The notes under the pieces: generated by a model
The model's input: only the letters and a program-made list of their open reading frames with translations
Told to the model about the DNA's origin: nothing
Database searches by the model: none
Shown here: positions 47,964 through 57,926 of the stretch, piece after piece
Position numbering within the stretch: the first letter of the stretch is position 1
How the letters are laid out: each line of letters begins with the position of its first letter
DNA from: Allomuricauda sp.
Lineage (GTDB): Bacteria > Bacteroidota > Bacteroidia > Flavobacteriales > Flavobacteriaceae
NCBI GenBank assembly: GCA_017795045.1
Contig: CP051244.1
Location: 3,034,533-3,098,532, forward strand
Reading direction: 5' to 3'
Length of the DNA: 64,000 nt
Position numbers and translations under genes: made by a program

Positions 47964-48974
47964 ATGCGCATAGAAATCAAAAAATACGTGTTGCAACTGC
48001 AACATCCCTTTGGCATCTCAAGAGAAACCCATGTAACCCAAGACACCATGATTGTCTGTATTTCGCTCAACGGAGAAACCGGCTATGGGGAAGCCACTTC
48101 CAATCCGTATTACAACATCACGGTGGAAAGCATGAAGGCCGAAATAGAAGGGGTACAACAGGAAATAGAGGCCTACGATTTTGATACGCCTGAAAAGTTC
48201 CATGCGTTCTTAAAAGGTTTAGGGCTCCAAAACTTCACCCTTTGCGCCATGGATTTGGCCGCCAATGATCTGTATGGGAAACTTCAGGGGAAACCTCTAT
48301 ATGAAATCTGGGGCACCAATACCTCCAAATACCCTATAACCAATTACACGATTGGTATCGATACCATTCCCAAAATGGTTGAAAAGCTACAGGAAAAACC
48401 ATGGCCAGTCTACAAAATAAAACTGGGCACATCGGATGACGTGGCCATTGTACGCGAATTGCGTAAACATACGGATAGCGTATTCCGCATAGATGCCAAT
48501 TGCGCATGGACCGCCGAAGAAACCCTTAGAAACGCTCCTCTTTTAAAAGAGTTGGGGGTTGAATTTTTGGAACAGCCCTTAAAGGCGGATGATTGGGAAG
48601 GCATGGAAAAAGTGAAAAAGGAATGTGTGCTCCCGGTCATTGCCGATGAAAGCTGTATCGTGGAAAGCGATGTTGAGAATTGTGGCGGCTACTTTGATGG
48701 TATCAATATAAAATTGACCAAATGTGGTGGCCTTACCCCTGCCCTTAGGATGATCCAAAAAGCCAAGGAACTGGGATTAAAAGTAATGGTAGGTTGTATG
48801 ACCGAGTCCACCGTGGGCATATCGGCCATTGCCCAGCTACTGCCCCAACTGGATTATGTGGATATGGATGGGCCGTTGTTGTTAAAAACCGACATTGCAA
48901 AAGGCGTACAGATTCTGGATGATGGTAAACTCATTTTCCCTGAGCTTCCGGGCAGTGGAATACAATTGCTGTAA
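47964..48974 (+). CDS. dipeptide epimerase (enolase superfamily, L-Ala-D/L-Glu type)
   Basis: 336 aa. The enolase-superfamily capping domain is followed by a TIM barrel with the expected residues: Lys151-x-Lys153 (VYKIKLGTSDD), Asp177 (FRIDANCAWTAEE), Glu in FLEQPL, Asp in IADESC and Lys in INIKLTKCGG. The C-terminal DMDG motif of dipeptide epimerases is present (YVDMDGPLLL). It epimerises L-Ala-D-Glu from peptidoglycan turnover to L-Ala-L-Glu. An NlpC/P60 peptidase in the same operon supports this. Confidence 0.9.
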   Translation: MRIEIKKYVLQLQHPFGISRETHVTQDTMIVCISLNGETGYGEATSNPYYNITVESMKAEIEGVQQEIEAYDFDTPEKFHAFLKGLGLQNFTLCAMDLAANDLYGKLQGKPLYEIWGTNTSKYPITNYTIGIDTIPKMVEKLQEKPWPVYKIKLGTSDDVAIVRELRKHTDSVFRIDANCAWTAEETLRNAPLLKELGVEFLEQPLKADDWEGMEKVKKECVLPVIADESCIVESDVENCGGYFDGINIKLTKCGGLTPALRMIQKAKELGLKVMVGCMTESTVGISAIAQLLPQLDYVDMDGPLLLKTDIAKGVQILDDGKLIFPELPGSGIQLL

Positions 48975-50026
48975 TGGCCCATTTGGTGCAACACATACCT
49001 GACCGGACCATAATGGTGGACGGTAAGGAGTATCTCTATTTTGGGGGCACTGCTTATCTGGGACTGCAGTCCCATGCTCCTTTCATGGAAATATTCTTAA
49101 AGAATGTGCAGCAATACGGACTCCATTATGGGGCGTCCCGAAAGTCCAATGTAGCCTTGGAAGTATATCCCCAAGCCGAAGATTGGTTGAGCCAATGGGT
49201 AGGCAGCGAGGCCTGTGTGACCCTGTCATCAGGATATTTGGCCGCCCAATTGGTGGTCCAGACCCTTTTACAAAAAGGGCATTCCCTTTTTGCCGCTCCC
49301 AATACACATACAGCCCTCCTTGTCCATGGTGTAGTCCAAACCCAAAGTTTTGAGGAGCTACACCAGCACATCATCCTAACCTTGGAAGAAAATCCCAAGG
49401 GCAAACCTCCCGTGGTGCTTTTTGACACTTTGGATTTTTCAGGCGGACAGTTTCCCAATTTTGAGGCCTTACGGGAACTTCCTTTGGAGAAAATCATTTT
49501 AGTGGGCGATGATTCCCATGGTATTGGTATTGTGGGAGAACAGGGTAAGGGTTGCTATACAATGCTGAAAAATCTAAATCCGGCACAGCTTATGGTCTGC
49601 TGTTCCTTGGGAAAAGGTCTCGGCATACAGGCAGGGGCCGTATTGGGAACCGCTGACAGCATACAAATGCTCCGAAACACGGCTTTTTATGGAGGTGCGA
49701 GTCCGGCTCCCCCCGCTTTTATGGGTACCCTTTTGGATGCAGGTCCTATTTACAGGGAAAGAAGGACCGCTGTCATGGAACATCTGGAACTTTTTAAAAA
49801 ATCCTTGCATTCTTTGGAAACCTTCACCCATATTGAAGGACATCCCTCCTTTGAGTTTTCCAATCCAGAATTGGCCAAGTCACTGGAAAAGAATGGTTTT
49901 GTCTTTACCAATTTCAACTATCCGGATAAAAATGGGCCCATAGTCAGTAGAATTGTATTGAGCGCCTACCATCTAAAAGAGGACATCCTACAATTGACCA
50001 ATGGTCTAAACCGTCTAATGCGTTAA
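48974..50026 (+). CDS. PLP-dependent aminotransferase/acyltransferase of the AONS-like class
   Basis: 350 aa. Fold-type I PLP enzyme: LYFGGTAYLGLQSH, HYGASRKSNVALEVYPQAEDWLSQWVGSEACVTLSSGYLA, DSHGIGIVG (Asp-x-His for the cofactor) and Lys214 in CCSLGKGLGIQAGAVLG as the Schiff-base lysine. It resembles 8-amino-7-oxononanoate synthase but is shorter and, being coupled (TAATG) to the dipeptide epimerase gene, probably acts on an amino acid or dipeptide from cell-wall recycling rather than in biotin synthesis. The exact reaction is unknown. Confidence 0.82.
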   Translation: MAHLVQHIPDRTIMVDGKEYLYFGGTAYLGLQSHAPFMEIFLKNVQQYGLHYGASRKSNVALEVYPQAEDWLSQWVGSEACVTLSSGYLAAQLVVQTLLQKGHSLFAAPNTHTALLVHGVVQTQSFEELHQHIILTLEENPKGKPPVVLFDTLDFSGGQFPNFEALRELPLEKIILVGDDSHGIGIVGEQGKGCYTMLKNLNPAQLMVCCSLGKGLGIQAGAVLGTADSIQMLRNTAFYGGASPAPPAFMGTLLDAGPIYRERRTAVMEHLELFKKSLHSLETFTHIEGHPSFEFSNPELAKSLEKNGFVFTNFNYPDKNGPIVSRIVLSAYHLKEDILQLTNGLNRLMR

Positions 50027-50091
50027 GTCCATCTCACTCTAATTGGTTATTTTGCATGGATTAACCAACCAAAACATTTAAAAATACATTC

Positions 50092-51294
50092 ATGAAGTAT
50101 CCAAGCTTTCGCGAAAAAGGATTATCACTCCTACTGACACTATTCATTCTCTTTACGTCATGCAAAACAGATACGACTACGGAAAATGACAAGGTCGATG
50201 CCCTTATTTCAACCACCAAGGAAACCTTTGCTCCGGACAAACGCGTAGCCATCTTTGACCTAGAGGTCGAGAAAAACCCAGAAGGTTATCTTATTAAAGG
50301 TGTGACCAATCTCCCTGATGCGCTACAATCTTTCCGAGAAGAGCTTGAAAGTCAAAAAATCAGCTATACCGACAGTATTGAAGTGCTCCCGTCGGCAACC
50401 TTGGAAGGTAAAATTCAAGGTGTGGTAACAGTTTCAGTTGCCAATTTAAGGGGAAATCCCTCCCATTCCGCCGAAATGGTGACCCAAGCAACCTTGGGCA
50501 CCCCATTAAAAGTGTATCAGAAAGAACGAAACTGGTACCGCGTACAAACCCCTGATCATTATTTGGGATGGGTAGATAGCGGTGGATTGGAATTGATGGA
50601 CAAATCTGTTTTTGGGGAATGGCAAGCTTCCGATAAGTTGATCTATACCCAAACCTATGGAAATGCCTTTGCCGAGGCAGATGCTGCTTCCCAAGTGGTA
50701 TCTGATTTAGTCTTTGGCAATATTTTGCAACTGGTCTCTGAACAGGCTGGTTTTTATGAAGTGAACTATCCTGATGGGAGAAAAGGCTTTATTTCCAAAT
50801 CGGAAGCAGCTCCTTACGCAACGTGGACCTCCTCATTGCCCCTGACCAAGGAGGCCTTGGTGGCCACCTCCAAGAAAATGCTGGGTGTACCGTACCTGTG
50901 GGGAGGAACCTCTGCCAAAGGGGTGGATTGCAGCGGTTTTACCAAAACTGTATATTTCATGAACGGGATGATCATACCCCGTGATGCCTCCCAACAAATT
51001 CACGAAGGAATTTTAATCGATGATTCAAAGGATTTTGACAAATTGGTTCCCGGTGACCTGCTTTTCTTTGGAAGAAAGGCAACCGATACAAGCCCAGAAA
51101 GGGTGATCCATGTGGGCATGTGGATTGGAAACAATGAATTTATCCATTCGGCTGGGGATGTACACATCAGCAGTATGGACAAGGACGCAGAAAATTTTGA
51201 TGAGTACAATTACAATCGCTATCTCCGTAGCAAACGTATTCTAAACGAAACGGACGAGGGACTTTTGTACTTAACGGAAAAGAATATCTTTTAG
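50092..51294 (+). CDS. NlpC/P60 (C40) peptidase with SH3 domains, YkfC-like
   Basis: 400 aa. Lipoprotein signal with Cys24 (LFTSCKTD). Two bacterial SH3 domains (about 115-180: GVVTVSVANLRGNPSHSAEMVTQATLGTPLKVYQKERNWYRVQTPDHYLGWV; about 185-245) precede the C40 domain, with catalytic Cys280 (GVDCSGFTKTVYF), a His in VIHVGMWIGNNEF and a polar residue following in FIHSAGDVHIS. The architecture matches gamma-D-glutamyl-diamino-acid endopeptidases that release L-Ala-D-Glu, the substrate of the epimerase encoded two genes upstream. Confidence 0.9.
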   Translation: MKYPSFREKGLSLLLTLFILFTSCKTDTTTENDKVDALISTTKETFAPDKRVAIFDLEVEKNPEGYLIKGVTNLPDALQSFREELESQKISYTDSIEVLPSATLEGKIQGVVTVSVANLRGNPSHSAEMVTQATLGTPLKVYQKERNWYRVQTPDHYLGWVDSGGLELMDKSVFGEWQASDKLIYTQTYGNAFAEADAASQVVSDLVFGNILQLVSEQAGFYEVNYPDGRKGFISKSEAAPYATWTSSLPLTKEALVATSKKMLGVPYLWGGTSAKGVDCSGFTKTVYFMNGMIIPRDASQQIHEGILIDDSKDFDKLVPGDLLFFGRKATDTSPERVIHVGMWIGNNEFIHSAGDVHISSMDKDAENFDEYNYNRYLRSKRILNETDEGLLYLTEKNIF

Positions 51295-51314
51295 ACTCAA
51301 AATATTCAACAGCA

Positions 51315-51346
51315 AAAAGGCCACCCCGATCGGGATGGCCTTTTTT
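51315..51346 (+). terminator. terminator of the murein-peptide operon
   Basis: AAAGGCCA and CCCG on the left pair with CGGG and TGGCCTTT on the right with one mismatch, followed by a T run. Confidence 0.8.
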
Positions 51347-51370
51347 ATTATACTCTAGGTCTATTATTAT

Positions 51371-52858
51371 CTATTCGTCCCACCAAACAGGAGCAACGGG
51401 GTCTTTTTGATTGGCCAGTACGTTGGCTTCGTTCCTGTTCAACTCACTGGAAGGGTAATTTGCCCTTCTGAACCATTGGCCAGGAAACTCCGTATCCGCA
51501 CTTTCTTCTTCACTTCTGATTTCCAATCCGGTGAAAACATCATCTGAAAAATCATATCTCCTGTAATCCACAAAGGTTTCTGGGTTCAAGAAATTATGGA
51601 TGTACTTTTCTTTCATGATATGGCTCAACATCAGAGCGCCTTCACCCACAGCAATAGCTCCGTCCGCTATATAATCCGCTCCATCTGCTCCATACATTTC
51701 CATACTGGCGGCAATTCCGTCCATATATGCGGTGTATGCCGTTGCATTGGAGCCCACACTAGTGGTAGTGCCCCCATTCGCCAAGAAAGCGGCTTCCGCC
51801 TTAATGAACAATACTTCGGCATAACTGATGAGAATCAGGGGGGAATCTACGCTGGTGTAAAACCCATCCGTTCTAAAGCCTGTGTTGGCATCAGTACCAT
51901 CTGGCGCCACACCGCCACCGCCACTTACGTAGCCTTTGTACTCCGCTTCATCATTATTTTCGGCAAACAAGGGAAGCCTTGGGTCTATTTCCACGGTTCC
52001 CCCTAGAAAAGGGAAATACTCCCCGTTCATGGAACTAACCAATTGACTTGCGATATCCTTGCTCAGGTTTCCTGTATTTCGGGCCAAAACTTCCTCGGAA
52101 TACCAAGGGTTGATGTTTCTATCGTCATAATACATGGCGAAGTTGTCCTCGTTCGAGGTAAACCCATTATCTACTGTGGCCAGTACATCATTTGGTGAAA
52201 CAACCCCTTTGTTGACCAAATGCAGTTGATAACGTGCTTTTAATGAATACGCGGCCCTTAGCCATTTGTCAGTATCCCCTCCATAGATCAAATCGGAGGA
52301 ACCCAAGTCGAACACAGAGGTATCCGCAGCTTCCAATTTGGCAATTGCAGCATCCAACAGACTGAAAATCTGCGTGTAGATTTCCTCTTGGGTATCGAAC
52401 GTTGGGAAATTGTTCGCTGGGCCATCGCCTGCTTCAGAATATGGGATATTGTCCCAAGTATCCGTAGCGATACCAATATTCGCCGCTATAAGAATGTCTG
52501 AAACGGCTTCTATATGGGTCGCTCCATTTTCCACTGCCTTTGCCTTTATCACTTCAAGATTGGGCAATATATAGAGATACACCTGACTCCAAAGTCCTGA
52601 GGCGGAGGTCTGCCCAGCAGCGCCTCCTCCCGTATTCACAAAATATTGTACGTAATTGCCAAAGGAAAGTTCGGCAGATCGTTGCCCTTCCATGGTGCTA
52701 TGTATCACAGGAGCCATAAGGTCCTGCATACGCAGCGCTTCCTCAGTGGCGGTATTGGAAGGGGTGTTCACATCGAAATAATCCTCACTGCAGCCCACAA
52801 TAAACACTAGGGAGCACAGTAGAAAAACCTTATCTATACTTATTCTTACTCTTTTCAT
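51371..52858 (-). CDS. SusD/RagB-like nutrient-binding lipoprotein
   Basis: 495 aa from the ATG at 52856-52858 (an ATG two codons earlier is possible). Lipoprotein signal with Cys23 (FIVGCSEDYFDVNTPSN), the EDYFDVNTPSNT opening typical of the SusD-like_2 group, TPR-like helices in the middle and SVDSPLILISYAEVLFIKAEAAF near residue 350, a conserved SusD block. It caps the SusC channel encoded 9 bp upstream and binds the ligand at the cell surface. No glycan enzymes are adjacent, so the substrate may be a peptide or other oligomer. Confidence 0.93.
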   Translation of the reverse strand: MKRVRISIDKVFLLCSLVFIVGCSEDYFDVNTPSNTATEEALRMQDLMAPVIHSTMEGQRSAELSFGNYVQYFVNTGGGAAGQTSASGLWSQVYLYILPNLEVIKAKAVENGATHIEAVSDILIAANIGIATDTWDNIPYSEAGDGPANNFPTFDTQEEIYTQIFSLLDAAIAKLEAADTSVFDLGSSDLIYGGDTDKWLRAAYSLKARYQLHLVNKGVVSPNDVLATVDNGFTSNEDNFAMYYDDRNINPWYSEEVLARNTGNLSKDIASQLVSSMNGEYFPFLGGTVEIDPRLPLFAENNDEAEYKGYVSGGGGVAPDGTDANTGFRTDGFYTSVDSPLILISYAEVLFIKAEAAFLANGGTTTSVGSNATAYTAYMDGIAASMEMYGADGADYIADGAIAVGEGALMLSHIMKEKYIHNFLNPETFVDYRRYDFSDDVFTGLEIRSEEESADTEFPGQWFRRANYPSSELNRNEANVLANQKDPVAPVWWDE

Positions 52859-52867
52859 AGTCATTTT

Positions 52868-55800
52868 TTAAAATGCAATATTTAAACCAAACGAATAGCT
52901 TTCACTCAATGGAATGTTCAATCCGGTGAAACCATAGACATTGCTACCGGCACTGTACTGGTTTCCTTCTGGATCATACCCATCAAAAGGAGTCCAGAGC
53001 AAAACGTTATTGACACTGGCGGAAACACTAACCTTTTCCAAGTTCAAATCCTTGATGATCTTACTTTGGATATCATAGGACAATGATACACTTCTGAGTT
53101 TCACCCATGAGGCATCCTGAACCAAAACTTCCGAAGCACGGTTGTACGCGTTGGAGTTCCTGTAGTAATTGGCATCTATCAAAGTCTCTGTTGTATTGGG
53201 AACAAATCCTCCATTTCCGTCATCCATGACACCATCCAGCACCACATTGACATCACGCTGAAGGGTACTCTCCAATATTCCGTTTCTGATGGAATTTCTT
53301 TGGCCTGCATCGTACAAATCCCCTCCTTTCTTGTATTCCAACAAGAAATTGAAGCCAATACCTTTCCATTTGAGGTTACTTCCAATGGAAGAGATGAAAT
53401 CAGGGAAAGCATTCCCTACTATTACCCTTTCGTCTGTATTGATTACTGGTAAACCATTGGCATCTATGTAACGTTCCCCGTTTTCATAGACCCATTTGTA
53501 TCCGTATAGATTCCCCATTTTATCACCTTCCCTTACTTCCGAGGTAACCCCGGCAAATCCAGAGTCGGCAAAAATGATGGATTCAACATCGTCAGGAATT
53601 TCAAGTACCTCCCCTTCACTGGTAGACCAGTTCAGGATAAGTTCCCATCTAAGGTTTTGGTTCCGGATGACATCAGCGCTCAAGAGAAACTCATGTCCAA
53701 AGACTTTGTAATCCCCTGCATTTCGGAAAATTTGGGAATATCCAGAGGAGTTGGCCACACCTACACCAAATATTTGATCTTTGACACGGGAGTTGTAATA
53801 GGCATAATCCAACCGGATACGGTTGTCCATAAACCTAAGGTCCGCACCAAACTCAGTGGATTGGTTCTTTTCGGGTACAATTTCGAAACCTCTCTGGGTA
53901 CTTCTTCTATATCCACCTACACCACCAAAGGGAAAGTCTCCATCCACTACATAGTACTGTCCTGCCTGCCCAAAACCTGGGCCTTTACCTACCTCTGCCC
54001 ATGAAGCTCTCAGCTTACCAAAGGTAAATACACTGTTCTCACCGAATAGATCGGATATATCATAGGCCAAACTTGCCGATGGATAAAAGAACGATCTGTT
54101 TTCAGCAGGCAAGGTCGAGATCCAGTCATTTCTTCCGGTCAAAGACAGGAATAATTTGTCCTTGTATCCGAATTTGAGTTCACCAAAAACACCCATAACG
54201 CGTTCTTGCACCACACTTTTATTGATAAAAAAGTTGGTGGTATTGCCTATTTCGTTCAATCCGGGAATATTCAATCCCTCTCCCCTAGCTTCAAGATAGG
54301 ATCGTTTTGAATCGGACAATTGATGCCCAACGGTCAAATCCGTTGTAAAATCATCTGACCACGACTTATTGAACGCTGCCAAAAAGTTGGATTCCAACCC
54401 GGTGAAGTTAATATTCTGTTCCAGGATAAAACCGCCCACTTGCGAGCCTCCATCCAAATCGGGGCCCACATATCGGTTTCTGGCATCAGAGTAGTTGTCT
54501 ATCTGGGCAGCATAGGTAAAGGTGACCCAATCTTTTGGGGACCAAGTCATGGTAGTGTTCCCAATCCATCGGTTTACGTCATCCTCCAGATTACTGGTTT
54601 CCATGAGATACCTTGGGTTGTCTATAATACCAAAGGAATAATCACGCTCACTTCCATCAGGGTTCTTATAATCATTTATAGGAAAGGTCCCTGAAAAGTA
54701 GGAAAGGGCACTCATCACGGACTTATCTCCTCCATTGGCCCTCTTTCCTCCTGAATTGGAGAACGCTACCGAACCATCAATGGTGAAGTTATCCGTTACC
54801 TTATACCCCGCCTTTAACCTAAAATTGGTCTTTTTATAATCCGTATTGGGCAAAACACCTTGCTCGCTGTTGTTTCCCACGGAGAAATAATAGTTCAACC
54901 GCTCACTGGCACCACTAAGGTTCATGTTGAGCTGGGAGTTGAACCCAGTTCTAAAAATATCATACGGACTGTAGAAACGGTCATTGGACAAGTCAACAAT
55001 CTCTCCTCCACCCAAATCGTAGGAATCCAGAGCATACTCGGGACCCCATGAGTAGAAAGAGGTTGCATTTTGAACCCGGTTGAAACCAGTTTCGGAGTTG
55101 GGGTCGTACAAGGTTCTTGGAGCTCCCGAAAACCCTTCCCTGTATTTGGTCTGAAGGGGTGGAGTGGTCCTTACCGTCCTAAAAGTAGTGGAAGCGGTCA
55201 GATTAACCTTAGCCTTGCCCTGTTTTCCTTTCTTAGTGGTAATAATAATTGCACCATTGGAGGCCCGCACCCCATAAAGTGCCGTTGCCGCTGCACCCTT
55301 TAACACGTTAAAACTTTCGATATCCTCTGGGTTAAGATCCCCTGCCCTGTTCGAAAAAGCAAACTGCTCCGAACTGTTTGGCGAATTGGAACCTGCACTG
55401 GGCCTTACTTCACCCGCAAAGGTATCGTTGTTAAGGGCCAGACCGTCCACAATGATCAAAGGTTGGTTGCCCCGGGAAGGGTCAATGGAGGTTACCCCAC
55501 GGATCAAGATGTCCACCCCACCACCGGAAGTTCCCGATGTACGATTGATCTGCACACCTGCAATACGCCCTTGCAAGGTTTCGATCGGGTTGGCTTGGCC
55601 AACAAGGTTAACATCTTCCGCACTTACCTTGGTAACCGAATACCCAAGGGATTTTTGCTTCTGTTCAACACCAAAAGCGGTTACCACCACTTCATCCAGT
55701 TGTGTTGAATCTTCTTCCATGACCACATTAAGCCTAGTCTGTGACCCAACGGTCACGTCTTGCGTCTGCATTCCCAAATACGAAAATTGCAGTACCTGTC

Positions 55801-55987
55801 CGCTTGAAGCGGTGACGGAGTAATTCCCATCAAAATCTGTTGTCGTGCCGTTTGTTGTTCCTTGAACAACAATGGTGACACCCGGTAGAGGTTGGCCTGA
55901 TGAATCAGTTACCGTTCCTGTGATGGTCTGTCCATAGGCGGTAATCCCCATAAACAGCCCCATCAAAATGAAATAAACGTTCTTCAT
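52868..55987 (-). CDS. SusC/RagA-family TonB-linked outer-membrane protein
   Basis: 1039 aa. Signal peptide (FILMGLFMGITAYGQ), carboxypeptidase-like regulatory domain (about 20-95: ITGTVTDSSGQPLPGVTIVVQGTTNGTTTDFDGNYSV), the TonB box region LDEVVVTAFGVEQKQKSLGYSV, a plug with GRIAGVQINRTSGTSGGGVDILIRGVTS and IIVDGLALNN, then a 22-strand barrel ending SYSFGLNIAF. It forms the transport pore with the SusD partner encoded next. A 288-bp upstream region separates it from the divergent lipocalin-like gene. Confidence 0.95.
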   Translation of the reverse strand: MKNVYFILMGLFMGITAYGQTITGTVTDSSGQPLPGVTIVVQGTTNGTTTDFDGNYSVTASSGQVLQFSYLGMQTQDVTVGSQTRLNVVMEEDSTQLDEVVVTAFGVEQKQKSLGYSVTKVSAEDVNLVGQANPIETLQGRIAGVQINRTSGTSGGGVDILIRGVTSIDPSRGNQPLIIVDGLALNNDTFAGEVRPSAGSNSPNSSEQFAFSNRAGDLNPEDIESFNVLKGAAATALYGVRASNGAIIITTKKGKQGKAKVNLTASTTFRTVRTTPPLQTKYREGFSGAPRTLYDPNSETGFNRVQNATSFYSWGPEYALDSYDLGGGEIVDLSNDRFYSPYDIFRTGFNSQLNMNLSGASERLNYYFSVGNNSEQGVLPNTDYKKTNFRLKAGYKVTDNFTIDGSVAFSNSGGKRANGGDKSVMSALSYFSGTFPINDYKNPDGSERDYSFGIIDNPRYLMETSNLEDDVNRWIGNTTMTWSPKDWVTFTYAAQIDNYSDARNRYVGPDLDGGSQVGGFILEQNINFTGLESNFLAAFNKSWSDDFTTDLTVGHQLSDSKRSYLEARGEGLNIPGLNEIGNTTNFFINKSVVQERVMGVFGELKFGYKDKLFLSLTGRNDWISTLPAENRSFFYPSASLAYDISDLFGENSVFTFGKLRASWAEVGKGPGFGQAGQYYVVDGDFPFGGVGGYRRSTQRGFEIVPEKNQSTEFGADLRFMDNRIRLDYAYYNSRVKDQIFGVGVANSSGYSQIFRNAGDYKVFGHEFLLSADVIRNQNLRWELILNWSTSEGEVLEIPDDVESIIFADSGFAGVTSEVREGDKMGNLYGYKWVYENGERYIDANGLPVINTDERVIVGNAFPDFISSIGSNLKWKGIGFNFLLEYKKGGDLYDAGQRNSIRNGILESTLQRDVNVVLDGVMDDGNGGFVPNTTETLIDANYYRNSNAYNRASEVLVQDASWVKLRSVSLSYDIQSKIIKDLNLEKVSVSASVNNVLLWTPFDGYDPEGNQYSAGSNVYGFTGLNIPLSESYSFGLNIAF

Positions 55988-56275
55988 TCTTTAGTTTTTG
56001 TTATTTAATGATGAATATTGACAAAAAAATTTAATAATCAAACAATAACTTAAAAAAATGTTGTATTTGTAAAAATATTGAGGTAAGAGTGTGCAATATT
56101 CAAAAAAATCATGGAACCGCAACTTTTTTCCAATTTTTTATTTCTCCCATACATTCAACATCAAAAACTCCTTGGATTGAAATACTGTTAATTTTTTACT
56201 GCTCTTTTTGTGGATTTTTCAGTTTTTATCGTATCTTATTAAGGCTTAACAATCATTAACTTAAACACACCGATC

Positions 56276-56725
56276 ATGAAAAAAATACTTGGATTGGTTT
56301 TATTGGTGTTGGTTTTTATTTCCGCAGCATGGCTCACACCGCCAAAACCTGAAACAATGCATTCCATTGAGGGAACATGGGAATTAAAGAGTTTTTACAG
56401 CTACGATGATGGAGTAAACATTTCGGACACGGTACCCAAAGCAGATGGATACCGACAGGTAAAAATGTATTATAACGGCAGGGTCATGTGGTCTCGTTAT
56501 GTGCCACAGGATACTGTGGAATGGTTTGGGTATGGTCGATATAAGATTACGCCCGATTCTTTGATCGAAACCTTGGAATATGCCTCTTCCTCCATGATGA
56601 GTGCCTTGGATACCTTACGGGTATTCCGCTTTGAGCTTAATATCACAGAGGATACCTATAGCCAAATAAGCTTTGATGAAGAAGGAAACAGGACCTTCTC
56701 CGAAAACTACATCCGAATTGATTGA
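56276..56725 (+). CDS. lipocalin-like secreted protein
   Basis: 149 aa. Signal peptide or anchor (LGLVLLVLVFISAAWLTPP), then HSIEGTWELKSFYSYDDG, a typical lipocalin-like GxW opening, followed by alternating strands (YRQVKMYYNGRVMWSRYVPQDTVEWFGYGRYKITPDSLIETLEY) to RTFSENYIRID. It probably binds a small hydrophobic molecule in the periplasm. It is transcribed alone; a weak promoter (TTG 56208-56210, 21 bp, TATCTTAT 56232-56239) lies upstream and a strong terminator downstream. Confidence 0.75.
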   Translation: MKKILGLVLLVLVFISAAWLTPPKPETMHSIEGTWELKSFYSYDDGVNISDTVPKADGYRQVKMYYNGRVMWSRYVPQDTVEWFGYGRYKITPDSLIETLEYASSSMMSALDTLRVFRFELNITEDTYSQISFDEEGNRTFSENYIRID

Positions 56726-56743
56726 TTAAATCAAGGTTGCACT

Positions 56744-56776
56744 AAAAAAGGCACTGGAAATTCCAGTGCCTTTTTT
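56744..56776. terminator. terminator between the lipocalin-like gene and trxB
   Basis: AAAAAAGGCACTGGAA (56744-56759) pairs perfectly with TTCCAGTGCCTTTTTT (56761-56776). Runs on both sides let it serve the two convergent genes. Confidence 0.85.
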
Positions 56777-56800
56777 AATTTCATGAAATATCTTTCAAGC

Positions 56801-57769
56801 TTAGGATACCAAGGTCTCCTTGCTTTCCACAGTGGCCAAATAGCGCTCTGCATCCAAGGCAGCCATACAACCTGTTCCTGCAGCGGTTATAGCTTGTCTG
56901 TATATTTTATCTTGGGCATCGCCACTGGCAAAAACACCTGGTTTGCTGGTCTTGGTGGATTTGGGTTCGGTAATCAGATACCCTGTTTCATCCATTTCCA
57001 GTTGTCCTTTAAAAATATCGGTATTGGGCTTGTGTCCAATTGCGATGAAAAGTCCCGTGATGGCAATTTCTTCTTTTTCCCCTGTTTGGTTGTTTACCAT
57101 TCTAAGGCCTTCCACCACTTGGTCCCCAATTACTTCATCAACTTCGGTATTGTACCGAACCTCTATATTTTCAAGACTGTTCACCCTGTGTTGCATAGCC
57201 TTTGAGGCCCTCATTTCGTCTTTACGGACGAGCATGGTGACCTTTTTGCAGATATTGGCAAGGTATGATGCTTCTTCGGCAGCAGTATCCCCACCACCTA
57301 CAATGGCCACTTCCTGACCTTTGTAAAAGAATCCATCACAAACGGCGCAGGCTGATACTCCACCACCCCTTAAACGTTGCTCGCTGGGGATGTTCAAGTA
57401 TTTTGCAGACGCTCCTGTTGAAATGATAATGGTCTCGGCTTCCACAATTTTGGAATCATCCACGGTAACTTTGTGGATTCCTCCCACCTCATCGCTTAAA
57501 TCCACCGCAGTGATCATTCCTATCCGCACCTCGGTGCCAAATCGTTCCGCTTGCTGTTGCAATTGCATCATCATGGTGGGTCCGTCTATCCCTTCGGGAT
57601 ATCCAGGGAAATTATCCACCTCTGTTGTAGTGGTCAATTGCCCACCAGGTTCCATTCCAGTGTACAGTACAGGTTTCAAATCGGCCCTAGCAGCGTAGAT
57701 TGCAGCCGTGTACCCCGCAGGTCCCGAACCAACAATCAATGTTTTTACTCTTTCCAGTTGTTCTGACAT
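56801..57769 (-). CDS. trxB: thioredoxin reductase
   Basis: 322 aa from the ATG at 57767-57769. FAD-binding GSGPAGYTAAIYAARADL near the N-terminus, the redox pair Cys141-Ala-Val-Cys144 (VSACAVCDGFFYKGQEVAIVGGGDTAAEEASYL, also the NADPH-binding loop) and the C-terminal FAD block KPGVFASGDAQDKIYRQAITAAGTGCMAALDAERYL. It reduces thioredoxin with NADPH in the cytoplasm. A fully consensus promoter lies upstream. Confidence 0.96.
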   Translation of the reverse strand: MSEQLERVKTLIVGSGPAGYTAAIYAARADLKPVLYTGMEPGGQLTTTTEVDNFPGYPEGIDGPTMMMQLQQQAERFGTEVRIGMITAVDLSDEVGGIHKVTVDDSKIVEAETIIISTGASAKYLNIPSEQRLRGGGVSACAVCDGFFYKGQEVAIVGGGDTAAEEASYLANICKKVTMLVRKDEMRASKAMQHRVNSLENIEVRYNTEVDEVIGDQVVEGLRMVNNQTGEKEEIAITGLFIAIGHKPNTDIFKGQLEMDETGYLITEPKSTKTSKPGVFASGDAQDKIYRQAITAAGTGCMAALDAERYLATVESKETLVS

Positions 57770-57799
57770 AACAAAAATCTTCCTCAATATTCTATCCTA

Positions 57800-57831
57800 C
57801 AAAAGTAGGTTTTTTGTACAGAAACTTACAA
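57800..57831 (-). promoter_or_regulatory. promoter of trxB
   Basis: On the minus strand TTG (57831-57829), 21 bp, TACTTTTG (57807-57800), an exact consensus match. Start near 57793, 24 nt before the ATG. A small palindrome (CCTAC/GTAGG) overlaps the -7 box and could be an operator. Confidence 0.7.
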
Positions 57832-57926
57832 AGCAGGATTGGGCATTCCTCTTTGGATTTATTAAAAAGATGTGAACATTTATCATCAGGGGCATCAACC
57901 ATCATCATGAACATGTATAAATAGAA

